This document shows, piece after piece, positions 11,282 to 20,985 of a stretch of 64,000 nucleotides of DNA. A program made the position numbers and the translations under genes. Source of the DNA: Dermacentor variabilis (taxonomy: Eukaryota > Arthropoda > Arachnida > Ixodida > Ixodidae); NCBI RefSeq assembly GCF_050947875.1, contig NC_134568.1:251241767-251305766 (forward strand), in the 5' to 3' direction. Position 1 is the first letter of the stretch. Each line of letters opens with the position of its first letter. The notes under the pieces are model-generated. The model was not told the DNA's origin, made no database searches, and saw only the letters and a list, made by a program, of their open reading frames with translations.

Positions 11282-11443
11282 ATGTGGCGCATTTGTTTGC
11301 ACCTGAGGCTTGGGCGCGCGCGGCGTCGGACTTTTGTGGCGGCGATGCGCGCTGTCACAAGTTGCGGCGGCAGAACCGCGCAACTTGCGCTCTTCCCCCG
11401 GACCGCCGCTTCAGCCAACGGCTTTTCCCGCGAAGCGTCCAAG
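11282..11443 (+). other. Candidate first exon ending at a consensus splice donor
   Basis: An ATG at 11282 opens a frame that stays open across 54 codons to AAG|GTGAGTT at 11441-11450, a near-ideal donor site, inside the GC-rich block. The deduced peptide is Arg- and Ala-rich without a recognisable domain. No downstream acceptor or second exon could be linked by eye, so this is a low-confidence hint of a host gene start. Confidence 0.15.
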
Positions 11444-12012
11444 GTGAGTTATGATCGGCGCTCGCCAAGAGCGTCGGCGTCTCCCAAGCGGGACGTGGTT
11501 GGAGAGGAGGCTGGGCCCCAGCCAGTTGACGGGGAGAGGCTTGCCCCATTTGCTTCTGCTTCCTCCAGCAGCTCCCCCGGCGCTGACGACGCACGTGCGG
11601 AGAGTAGCCGGGCTGGATGCAATAATTGCACGCGCAGCCCTATCCTCGCCGCTAGGAGCTCGAAACGACTCGGACCGTGACAATGATGGCTGATTAATCG
11701 CCGCCCGTGCTCTCGGAGACGGCACCTCCTCCCCCTTCAGGCGGCGAACAACGAGCCGTTGTTCGCGCGCGATTCGCGTGCACACTGAAAGGGTGGGAAT
11801 CATAGCTACCGCGTGTCGGGCGACCGGTGAATGCGAGCGGATGCGATCGTGAAATATGGCGCCTCAACGGACCCGGCCGCCTCTTCGGCGTGCCATCGGA
11901 GGCGCCGCCTTGCGAGCGCCAACGACGTCTTAATTGGGCCCCGGCGAGCGCGCCCGAAAAGCGCGCGAAGTGCGTGATTCGAGATAAAAGCTAACCCCGC
12001 GCGTTCCTGCTC

Positions 12013-12020
12013 ATTTGCAT
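12013..12020 (+). promoter_or_regulatory. Perfect POU octamer
   Basis: ATTTGCAT inside CpG-rich DNA, the second perfect octamer in a GC-rich block of this window (the other is at 3168-3175). Confidence 0.3.
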
Positions 12021-12484
12021 CCGCGAGCAAAGTGGCTCTTTGCCAGGTGCGCTGAGGCTCTGCTCCGGCCCGTGAACTCATCCTTTTCTCCGGCCATTCC
12101 ATTGAAGCCGCGCCACGGGTTTTCCCCAGTGGTGAGGAAAGCACGCGCGTGCTCCACTCCCCCCGTCCTTTTTTTTTTTTATTCTCTCCTCTCGGCCGAA
12201 GGAACAAAGGGAAGCCGTTTTCGAGGCGGCTGTCCCTAAACAACGCCCCCAATGTCCCCGCTGTTCTCTAAGCGCTATGCAACGGGCTAGCGCAACGCGG
12301 CGGAGATACATGCGCATCGGTCTTGCCCGTGAGCGGGGAAACTAAGGCTGTACATTTTGTGGATATAGCACGCGAGGAGGCGCACTTTAGAAGTCGTGCG
12401 CTAATCCTTCAGCAAGCTCCATGGCATTCTGTTTCTCTCCGGGGAGATAAAGAATAAATATACAAAGAGACTAATCCATCTCGT

Positions 12485-12688
<204 letters not shown>

Positions 12689-12690
<2 letters not shown>

Positions 12691-13834
12691 CAGTTTTAGG
12701 TTTGATGAGCGTCAAAAACTAGGTTATAGGGAAATTTTAATTATTTTCGGTGGGTAACCACGCGAATATTAATAGCGGCAGAAAAGTAATTTTGGCAGAT
12801 GTTTAACTAGTTGATAATGATTCTCAGTGGATAGCGAAATTCTAACTATACAAAAAGTGCCCCTAGTTAATGTTTAGCTTGTGTATATACGATAAATAAC
12901 GATACGCCAAGGGGAATATCCCCATGTAGCCGTGCAAAGTCAATCAATTTTGATCAGATGATCCTCAGACAGAGACGGCTGAAGTAGCTAAAATTAGCGT
13001 CAAGGGTAGCGAGATGCTTTGGAGCTCGGATGAATGACGTGCACAGAGGATTTAGTAAGACCGTTTTAATGTCGCAAAGCATGCGGTGAGGAATGCACGA
13101 TTGTGTTAACGTCGCAATTTGTTGGCTGGCGTCCTGATCAAAAACGTATGATTATTGAGCGCACCGACATGCATTATCCCCGTTCACACGAAGTGATTTT
13201 TGCGCTGCGATTTTTCGGAGCTGCGGTAGACACAGATGCGAACTTCGCATAGCCGCTTCACGTGCGCCGATCGTGGAGACCGCGTTTTTCGAACCTTCGA
13301 GGACCTAGGAGGTAAACCGAATTATCGTTGGCGTATGTTGTTTGCTCAGTTCGCTTCGGTGAAAAGAAATTAGAACAAGCTAGAAACGGTATTTGTGAAA
13401 CTTTTTTTTATCGTGTTTAGTCTCAACTACCAAAACAAAACAAAAAAATAAGCAGCAGCGTCACCGTGACGTGTCGGATGATCCATGTTTGTTATTTGTT
13501 CCCTGTCTATGCCCTCCGGAAAAATTTTTAGGGATGTTTAACACTCCTGAACATAAAAAAAAAGTGAGAGCAAAAATTGCTGGCTCTCCCCTAAGTAGAT
13601 GTAAGCATGAAATAGCTACCTGCAAAGCAGATTGGTTCTATATGATACTAGCCACAATCATAAAATAGGTGTAGTGCATGTTCGCAACGGCGCACCCCAA
13701 CACATCACACCGCACCACGCTATATACTGTGCACTGGTTCATATGAACACAATAGTTTCCTGTCACAGACAGAACCTCATTGCAAATATCGTCTCGGTCA
13801 AACGGCCATCCACGGCACGCTGGACGCTGTCGGC
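12689..13834. other. No recognisable feature
   Basis: Unique-looking DNA with poly-A and poly-T runs (about 13403, 13435, 13556). No coding motif recognised. Confidence 0.5.
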
Positions 13835-13880
13835 TCGCACGCTGCCGGAAGCTGCCGGCGCTGCCGGCGCTGCCGGCGCG
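13835..13880 (+). repeat. Short GCTGCCGGC tandem repeat
   Basis: Four to five near-identical 9-base units (GCTGCCGGCGCTGCCGGCG) in otherwise ordinary sequence. Confidence 0.8.
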
Positions 13881-14339
13881 CCGCAGACGTGGCGGAACTC
13901 GCGGACCGCTGGCGTTGAAAAGAGCACTCAATGCCAAAAGATGACAATCAAATATATAGTGCCGTGCATCTGCCTTTTGAATGTCGCTATTGGAAATGAT
14001 AAGTAAAGCTTCAGCGCACCAGAAGTCACAGATCGAGTGATATTGTGAACAAACATTAGGAAGAACTCTGGAGCAATAGTTTTTGTAACTTTTTTGGGGA
14101 GCAACTAGCCTATGTAATGCGGTCTTGACTGGTTGCGCGGTTGATCTCGTTTTGTTCTCGCAGCTTGCCGGTATGTTCTCGATTGAGTGCCCGGACAACG
14201 GCTCTGGCTTTTGGCTCAAGGTCACTTGAAGCTCGCCGACAACAGGAGCTAAAAGCATTTCATGCTTATAAACAATCCTTGATGATCATATACGTCGTGC
14301 CAAGCAATTCTAACATGCTTAGACGATGCTGGCCGTAGT
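13881..14339. other. No recognisable feature
   Basis: A 206-residue minus-strand frame covers this region but shows no known domain, signal or conserved motif. Confidence 0.45.
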
Positions 14340-15020
14340 GGGCACGATGGTACGACGACGATAGTGTAACGCGACCTACCTGAAGACCGCGAGGTGACGA
14401 CGCTGGAGCAACGACGATGGTGTGACGACGATTGTGTGACGACGACTGGTTGACGACGAAGGTGTGATGACGGAGTGACGGCAACAACATGAGGTAACGA
14501 CGCTGGAACAACGACGATGGTGTGACGCCGACGATGTGACGACGACAACGTGACGACGTCGGCGTGACAACCATGGTATGACGACGATTATATGACGACT
14601 AAGGCGTGACGACGATGGTGTGACGGATCTGGAATGACAACGACGGCATGATGACTGTGGTATGACGGCGATTCTATGACGACAGCGTGTCGGCGATGGC
14701 ATGACAACAAAGGGATGACGATGGTAGAATCATGACGACGGCGTGAGGAAAAAGGCATGACGACAATGGGTGGATGACATGGCAATCTCTACGACAAAGT
14801 GACGGCGATGTAACGAACCCAACGGTATGAAGACTGAAGAATGATGACGGCGGTATGGTGACGAAGGCTCGAAGACAGCGTGATGGCGACAATATGACAA
14901 CGCAGCGTCATCAATAGGATAAAAACAGTGAGAAGATGACGGGGACATGACAACAAATCATCACAATGTCAATGAAGGCAGTGAAATGACGATGAGGACA
15001 TGAGAACGACGGCATGTTGG
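14340..15020. repeat. Imperfect GACGAC/GTGTGAC minisatellite
   Basis: About 680 bases built from variable short units based on TGACGACGATGGTG, with a period near 14-20 bases and many substitutions, becoming more degenerate after about 14700. The six or so overlapping minus-strand frames, rich in Ser, His, Arg and Val, are translations of this repeat and not genes. Confidence 0.85.
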
Positions 15021-15540
15021 TGCTAGAGCTCGCGTCAGCTCTCGCATGCGTCACCTGCCCCCGCGGGTTGCCTTAATTCGCACTATATCCGATGTTTGTC
15101 TGCACTAAACACGGTACCAGCCACTCGGGCTGCCTTAATTGGCACTATATTCATATTTTTAGACTGCTTTATTCCGGGATCGGCCCACATTCATCCACAT
15201 TAATCGACCCACAACGTAATCGAAACGTCACCGCGTCCTTGCGAGTGACCGTGCGCTTGCCTTGGCTCCGACGGGGTGGTGGCAGGCTGAGTGGCACGAG
15301 CCAAAAAGACGCTTCTGAATTATTTTTAATTTATTGCACTCTACATACTTCCCATACGCGCTGTGTAAAGCATGAGCGCTAATTAGGTTGGTCGTCTACT
15401 GAGATCCTGTCGCAATGGACGCCGCTACGCCTATGTTAGGACTGCCACTTGTGCCGATGCTGCATTTGTGATTGCACTAAAGATGCCTAAAATTGTAAAA
15501 ATAGAAGAAAGGAATCATGGAGGAGGAGGAAGAAGGAAAT
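15021..15540. other. No clear feature; faint repeat similarity
   Basis: Two nearby strings GCCTTAATTsGCACTATAT (about 15070 and 15131) form a short direct repeat, and GGGATCGGCCCAC echoes 6848-6860. Otherwise nothing recognised. Confidence 0.4.
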
Positions 15541-15640
15541 AAGGAAGGAAAGGTAGGGAGGTCAACCAGACGCACGTCTGGTTTGCTATCCTACAGGGGG
15601 AAGGGTTTAAGGGATGAAAAGAAAGGCAATCATAGAGGAA
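15541..15640 (-). mobile_element. LINE 3'-end fragment (minus)
   Basis: Contains AGGGAGGTCAACCAGACG and GGTTTGCTATCCTACA, a block that recurs as the 3' UTR of the twin-primed LINE at 19555-19640 and at 37238-37335 (same strand), and inverted at 17770-17875 and 57780-57905. On the minus strand it ends in a pyrimidine-rich tail. It is a short 5'-truncated insertion or UTR relic. Confidence 0.6.
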
Positions 15641-16619
15641 TGGCGTTTGATGAGAGACTTGGAACAGCCCCCGGGCATGTCCGACATGCCCTCTGGTGGG
15701 AAAGGGTGCTGCCCAACTGTTGGCCAATTGTAACGAGTAAAATGAGCGCTGGTTGAACTCACGTGTACCAACAATAGTTCCTCGCCCTTTTTTTTTCTTT
15801 TCTTTTTGTCCAATGTTACAGTGCTGCCGATACTATTGTTCTCGTGCAGTTTCGGAAAGCATTGGCCAATGTGGTGCCCATTGTGAACAGGCCTTAAGGG
15901 CTGAGATGCTCAGAGGTGAAGCTCCAATCCGAGGTTTTTATGCCCGGTGCTCATTTTCCTCGTTGATGACTTTAAAATTTATTTTTTTTTGCAATTACAA
16001 AATTATTTTTCCTACTGTAGCACGAGTGAAATTCCAAGTGATGAAGGCTGCAACATCACAGCGAATGTGAAGCCAGCAACTAAGTAAGCGACGCAACGCA
16101 AGGTGGGGAGTGCAAGAAAACGAGACAGTGCTTATGATTCCATCTGAAACGAATTGGCTCACATGTATGTCGTGAAAGTCAGTGAATATGAGGTGCGATA
16201 AACACATATTTCAGAAGCTCTCTGCAAATGGTGCTTGACACGCTATCCTGTTCGGGGAACGGCTCTAAATACTAACGATAGTCGCCGTGTGTCCTTTCGC
16301 ATACTCGAAAACGTAAAAAAAAAAAAAAATCGATGGCCTCATCTTTGCTAGTGCGCTACTCTCGAAAGTTCATCCGAAGACTTCTTGTAGGGGGTGCACG
16401 TCCCCGTAAGAACATCTTTGCAAGCTTAACGTATGGCGTCATCACTTTTCCTTGAACCGGCGTATCTACCGACCGAGTAGAGCATAAAAACGCGTGATTA
16501 ACCACGACCGGGCGCATTTTGCGTGTCTTGACGGTGCGGAAATCTTTCCGCTGAAACACGAGCGTGGGTTTCAGTGCTGATTATCACCTAAATCTTGACC
16601 TATCCGAAGTTCTCACCAC
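15641..16619. other. No recognisable feature
   Basis: Poly-T runs near 15789 and 15981 and a poly-A run near 16316-16329. No gene or repeat recognised. Confidence 0.5.
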
Positions 16620-17530
16620 CCGGGAGATCGCAATTTGCCGTCGGGGCTCATCATCCGAGCCAGCGCTGCAACGCGTCGGCCTCCCATCGGCGGCGCACAG
16701 GGCGGCGATAGCTGCTATTTGTGCTCCGACTTCGCCGGCTCCACATTACGGCTGCTCATCCCGGTGCACGCCCCCTTTCTGACAGCGCATCCGCTCCGCG
16801 CACGCCTGCGGCTTTAATCTCGCGAAGATAGCGCGCATCTCTTACGTCAGAAGCGAGTCATTTGGATAGAGCCACTGGGAGGCTGGCGCTGGTATCGGCA
16901 GACGCATTTGCCACTTGCCGGGCCGCAGCTCGCGAGCGCTCAGCTCGTAGACGCACTGCAAGACGGGTCGCCCTGACGCGCGTCTCTTAACTGTGAAAAA
17001 TTGGTTTGCGAAGTACCCGCAGGCTAATGGGTTTTTAATAGTTTAAACGGGAACAGTCTCGTTTCTTGCATCGCGTGGCGCCGCCGCCAAAGCGCGCCGG
17101 GTCACGTGGCGTCGTTACTCGTCCCCAGACGGTGGACGGCATTCGCTAGCGCTGCCGGGCTATACTTAGTGACTCCGGGCTGCAGGCGTCGAGACTGATT
17201 AAGCAAGTTCGAGCGCTCTTAAGAATTAATATCGCGCAGGGCCTTCCAAAGGTGAGGAGAGCTTCGACGAAAGTGCGGAGGGGACTTTCGATTGGTCCCG
17301 GCGGAGACAAATGCGGCGAGCTGATTGGAGGATGCCGTTCCGGAACAGGTGCGGAAGATGGTGCGCTGAGAGCGCAGCCAGCAGGTGCCAGCAGCTTGAA
17401 GGGCACCGCGTAGGAGGGGCTTTACGTGCACCGCAGAAGCCCAGCGAGCGGCGGCGGCGGCTTCGATCGCGCTGGTGTCGAGACCCTCTGTTCAGCGCCA
17501 CTGAGGTGAAAGACTGCTCGGGAGGGGGCC
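16620..17530. promoter_or_regulatory. GC-rich block
   Basis: CpG-rich sequence with AT islands such as GGGTTTTTAATAGTTTAAACGG (in part; about 17030-17049), CTGATTAAGC (about 17197), AAGAATTAATATCG (about 17221-17234) and two GATTGG (inverted CCAAT) boxes at about 17290 and 17322. Possible regulatory or promoter DNA. Frames across it lack known domains. Confidence 0.3.
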
Positions 17531-17769
17531 TTGTGCTATACAGGACGCCATTATTTTTTCACCTGTTGAGAAATGCGAGCAGAAAGTCGTGGCGAAAGCG
17601 CGCTCTCGTCTTTCGCGTGGCCCTACATTTTATTATCTATCGCTGCTTCAGAATACACGCGAAGAAATGTGGCACTGAGCTCGCCAATGGCTCCCTGAAA
17701 GAGTTCTTTGTCGTGTCATTAGCGCACATGTAACTGCATGCAATGATTCTACTATGCAGCCATCCAGTT
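17531..17769. other. No recognisable feature
   Basis: Nothing recognised. Confidence 0.4.
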
Positions 17770-17875
17770 CACAAAACTCTCTCTTCCCTCTTTCCAAGCC
17801 TTATTTACCTCGCCCCAGTGCAAGGTAAAAAAACCGGAAACTCGTCTCTGGTTAACCTCCCTGCATTTCCTGCAC
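17770..17875 (+). mobile_element. LINE 3'-end fragment (plus)
   Basis: Plus-strand version of the common LINE 3' block: CCCCAGTGCAAGG, a degraded AAACCGGAAACTCG and TCTGGTTAACCTCCCTGC, preceded by pyrimidine-rich DNA. Confidence 0.55.
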
Positions 17876-18100
17876 ATATCTCTATTAATTGCTGTACGGT
17901 ACCGGTGCAGCAATAAAGCGGTGGCCCTCACTGACGCTAGTACCCCATCACAAAAAGAAATTAATAGTTAAGAAAAGACACAACACAAAGAACGACATAA
18001 GTTAGAAAGCGTAAAGGAAACACAACGAGAAGATGAAATGTATTTAGAGAGTGAGGAAGGGACTTGTGCTGCGGGATGGAGGCTGGCTTGTTCTATCTAT
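17876..18100. other. No recognisable feature
   Basis: A-rich sequence leading to the foldback element. Confidence 0.4.
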
Positions 18101-18738
18101 ACAGGGTGTCGCAGTTAACTTTAGACATAGTTTAAAAATATGCGAATGCCACGTAGCTGGACAGAACCAAGGTAATGTTGTTTGCCGCCGCTCGGAGATA
18201 CTTAAACTATTCTTTTTTCATTTCGCCTCATTGGATGATTAATCTTAATTAGTTAATCAATTTCTCAAATATTATAATTAGATGAAAAGTGTCAATGAGA
18301 AAATTGTAGAGCGACATGAAAAACTCCCGAAACAGCTTTCAGTTTCTCAATATGTTTTACATAAATATGTTTTTCCCAGCAGGAAAGCAGCCCGCGTATA
18401 TATATGCAAAGTGCCTCGAGCGGCCAGTTGCGCGGCAATTTTGCGTGCATTTGCGGGCTTCTTTCACACTCGAAAAAACTTTTATGTCGCACGTATTGAG
18501 CTACAGAGAAAGCTGTATCGGAAGTCTTCATGTGGCTCTACAATTTTCTCATTTACATTTTTCATGTAATTATAATATTAGAGAAATTAATTAATTAAGA
18601 TTAATTATCTAATTAGGCGGAATGAAATATAAAATATGTATCTCCAAGCGACGGCAAACAACAGTACCTTGGTTCTGTCCAGCTACGTGGCAGTCACCTA
18701 TTTTTAAACTCTGCCTAAAGTTAGCTGGGACACCCTGT
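18101..18738. mobile_element. Complete foldback (MITE-like) element
   Basis: A 638-base element that is almost entirely one inverted repeat about an axis near 18420. The termini are ACAGGGTGTCGCAGTTAACT on the left and, inverted, ACAGGGTGTCCCAGCTAACT on the right. The outer 100 bases of each arm match well by eye (both contain CCACGTAGCTGGACAGAACC), and the similarity continues through AATTGTAGAG and GAGCGGCC blocks to the centre. Both strands therefore give similar short frames, which are not genes. With no transposase it would be a non-autonomous DNA element. The CAGGGTGT end is common in arthropod MITEs; the superfamily is not assigned. Confidence 0.85.
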
Positions 18739-19284
18739 GTATATTCCGGTTATGATATTACGTGTTCCAACGAACCCTCCCCCAGCGTGTGCTTGACGTA
18801 CTTGTGGCAGAGTGAGCTAGTATTCAAGAAATTGCAGCTGTGTGAAGTGATACAGCGTTGAAAGGGTTTGATAGGGGCTTCCTGTGCTTGAGGGCATGGC
18901 GAGAATGTATGACCGAGAGTACTCTGCGCATTTAAACAATCGAGGAAAAAGAATAACGGGCTGACCACAGCGTTCCTCGATCTGTTGGCTGCCAAAAATT
19001 GGCCCCAGGCGGGCCAGCTGTTTGTCATCCATAACAATGTGATACGGCTTGAAACTTGATGCGCACGTCGAGCGCCAGTGAGGAACGCCCGCCATGTAAT
19101 ACGCCTTGGGTTGGAAAATTTTCTGGAAATTGGGTCAGCTTTTTGTGCCTGGACCACGGCGCCAGGTATGTATGAACGGCTAACATAAGGCAAAAGAAAA
19201 TTGGGCTCCAATCTACGCTGTCAAGGTGGTTGGCCAGCGAAGCTGTGGTATCACTTGATAATGTGCCATAGCCTTGAACTAGGT
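18739..19284. other. No recognisable feature
   Basis: The 153-residue minus-strand frame here has no domain that I recognise. Confidence 0.4.
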
Positions 19285-19500
19285 CCTGCCGAGCCTGAGC
19301 AAGACGCCGTTGTGCATATTGACGTTGATGTTCCTTTCATTGCTCATCGTATTCGCGATGCTCTTCAGGCGTCCTAACTGGGTGGCTTACTTTGGACAGG
19401 AGCCACTGCGTCCTGCCTTGCCTGAGCGCGACGCCGTTGTTCATATTGATGTTGCTGTTCCCGTCACCGCTCATCGTGTCCACGCTGCTCTTCAGAAGTG
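19285..19500 (+). repeat. Tandem duplication of a unit of about 127 bases
   Basis: TCCTGCC...ACGCCGTTGT...ATATTGA...GCTCATCGT...GCTCTTCAG appears at about 19283-19370 and again at about 19411-19495; ACGCCGTTGT is at 19304 and 19431, an offset of 127. The copies differ at many positions. Family unknown. Confidence 0.75.
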
Positions 19501-19510
19501 ATAACTATAC

Positions 19511-19527
19511 GTGGCCTTTCCATAGAG
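19511..19527 (+). repeat. Target-site duplication, left copy
   Basis: GTGGCCTTTCCATAGAG, identical to 20475-20491; it bounds the twin-primed LINE. Confidence 0.9.
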
Positions 19528-20474
19528 AGAGAGAGAGAGAGAGAGAGAGGGCGGAAGACGGAAAGGCAGGGAGGTTAACCAGACTGAGTCCAGTTTGCTA
19601 CCCTACACGTGGGGAGGGAAATGGGGAGTGAAAGAGAGAGAGAAAGAACTTAGGTGTAGGATGTCTATAGTCGGGCACTCAAGTCTGTTGCCCTCAGGTA
19701 GCGAAAAAGCGCTCGAACTGCTTTCTGGGCTAATGAACTGTGAGGCCAGGCTCCCAAGATCTTCGCTTCCGTAAATGGCCTGTCATCCAGTCTATTTAAG
19801 GCACACTGGAGAGCCTCACGTTGATTATCGAAGCGAGAACAGTGGCACAGAAGGTGACTGATGGTCTCTTCACACTTGCACTTAGCGCAAATTGGTGAAT
19901 CCGCCATTCCAATACGATAGCTGTAGGAGTTGGTGACTGCTACTCCTACCCACAGCAGACACAGCAGTGTTGCGTCATGTCGTGGAAGGTTTGCTGGTAA
20001 TTTAAGTTTCAGTGATTGGTCGAGGCTGTATGAACAGCTGGTGTCACAAATCAACGAAACCTGTCATTGCGCTTCTGAACGAGGACATGATATCATATTT
20101 CAGTGGCTGCCGGGACATTGTGGCATCGTTGGTAATCACCTTGCCGATGACGCTGCCCGACGTGCCCAGGCTGGCTCACCGACACTCCTTATACCTTTAT
20201 CCAGAGTCGACGCTGCAAGAGAGCTTCGCAGTCTCGCTCGTACCATCACGTTAAGTTGCTGGCGTACACCACAGAACTCTAAGTGTCGTTTATACAGCCT
20301 CGACCCATCACTGAAACTTAAATTACCAGAGAACCTTCCACGATGTGACGCAACACTGCTGTGTCGGCTGTGGGTAGGAGTAGCATTCACCAACTCCTAC
20401 AGCTATCGTATTGGAATGGCGGATTCACCAATGTGCGCTAAGTGCAAGTCTGAAGAGACCATCAGTCACCTTCT
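19528..20474 (-). mobile_element. LINE insertion with twin-priming inversion
   Basis: One insertion made of two opposed parts of the same LINE. The 3' part lies on the minus strand (19528 to about 20031): a pyrimidine tail seen as (GA)n at 19528-19549, a 3' UTR containing the AGGGAGGTTAACCAGACT block, and an ORF2 C-terminus with the cysteine motif CAKCKCEETISHLLCHC. The 5' part lies on the plus strand (about 20029-20474): end of RNase H (FQWLPGHCGIVGNHLADDA) and on into the same cysteine region, stopping at CACCTTCTGTG. About 180 bases are present in both parts. Identical 17-base target duplications flank the whole. The reverse transcriptase is missing. Confidence 0.9.
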
Positions 20475-20491
20475 GTGGCCTTTCCATAGAG
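20475..20491 (+). repeat. Target-site duplication, right copy
   Basis: Second copy of GTGGCCTTTCCATAGAG. The adjoining element end shares GTG with the target, consistent with internal priming by microhomology. Confidence 0.9.
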
Positions 20492-20985
20492 CTACCAAAA
20501 CACAAAGGAGATCAATTGCTAGGAGGGTTCTTCTTTTACATATAAAAGTGTAATGACGTCACCCCCTGCTTCGTATGATATAGTTGCCGCTTTCCCGGCA
20601 ACTGCAGCTCATGCAACCGTAAGCTTTACAGGAAGCACATGCGAAGAACGCTATGCACGAAGGCCAGCTTTCTGGTTCTCTTTTTTTCTTTCCCCTGCAC
20701 GTCCAGCGCCGCCGCTGCCGCGGACGCGCGGAGGCGAGTGCCATCTGGTGGTTCTGCAAGGAACTCACCGGTGCACACGGCGCGCGCCTCCAGCTGTGAT
20801 CGGTTTAGTTTTTGCCCACGCACACGACAAATGCATTGGGGGTACAGGTATACCAGTTTCGGTGTAAAAACAATTCAACACGTTTGTAAACAACTGTACT
20901 ACAGTGCAAAGCAAAAGTAGCAAAAGAAAACCAAACAGTGAGTATGAGAGCATAGGTTAACAAGGGATAAGCAAGTTGAGTGATT
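20492..20985. other. Mostly unique; small hairpin
   Basis: AGTTGCCG and CGGCAACT form an 8-base hairpin at about 20583-20603. A short GC-rich stretch lies at 20680-20800. The 3' end of the CR1 element begins somewhere near 20960-20990. Confidence 0.4.

Larger units (their letters stand above)
10990..12330. promoter_or_regulatory. Large GC-rich, CpG-rich block
   Basis: About 1.3 kb of CpG-rich DNA, the longest such block in the window. It contains a perfect octamer (12013-12020), GGCTGATTAATCGCC (about 11687-11702), GTCTTAATTGGGC (about 11927-11939) and an AGATAA GATA-type core near 11981. A strong splice-donor consensus AAG followed by GTGAGT occurs at 11441-11449, downstream of an open frame starting at 11282. 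It could be a promoter with first exon or an enhancer. Overlapping frames on all strands carry no known domain. Confidence 0.4.

Noticed and set aside
13638..14258. 206-residue minus-strand frame
   Set aside because: No recognisable domain; its middle crosses the GCTGCCGGC repeat and its end abuts the minisatellite.
14249..14948. Series of Ser/His/Arg/Val-rich minus-strand frames
   Set aside because: Translations of the GACGAC minisatellite in several phases.
14340..15020. CRISPR-like array
   Set aside because: Repeats are short, variable and contiguous with no unique spacers, and the DNA is clearly eukaryotic.
18282..18594. Paired similar frames on both strands
   Set aside because: They arise because the foldback element is palindromic; no protein family recognised.
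19930..20553. 207-residue plus-strand frame as a separate gene
   Set aside because: It spans the twin-priming junction: its first third is antisense of the minus part, the rest is LINE RNase H end.
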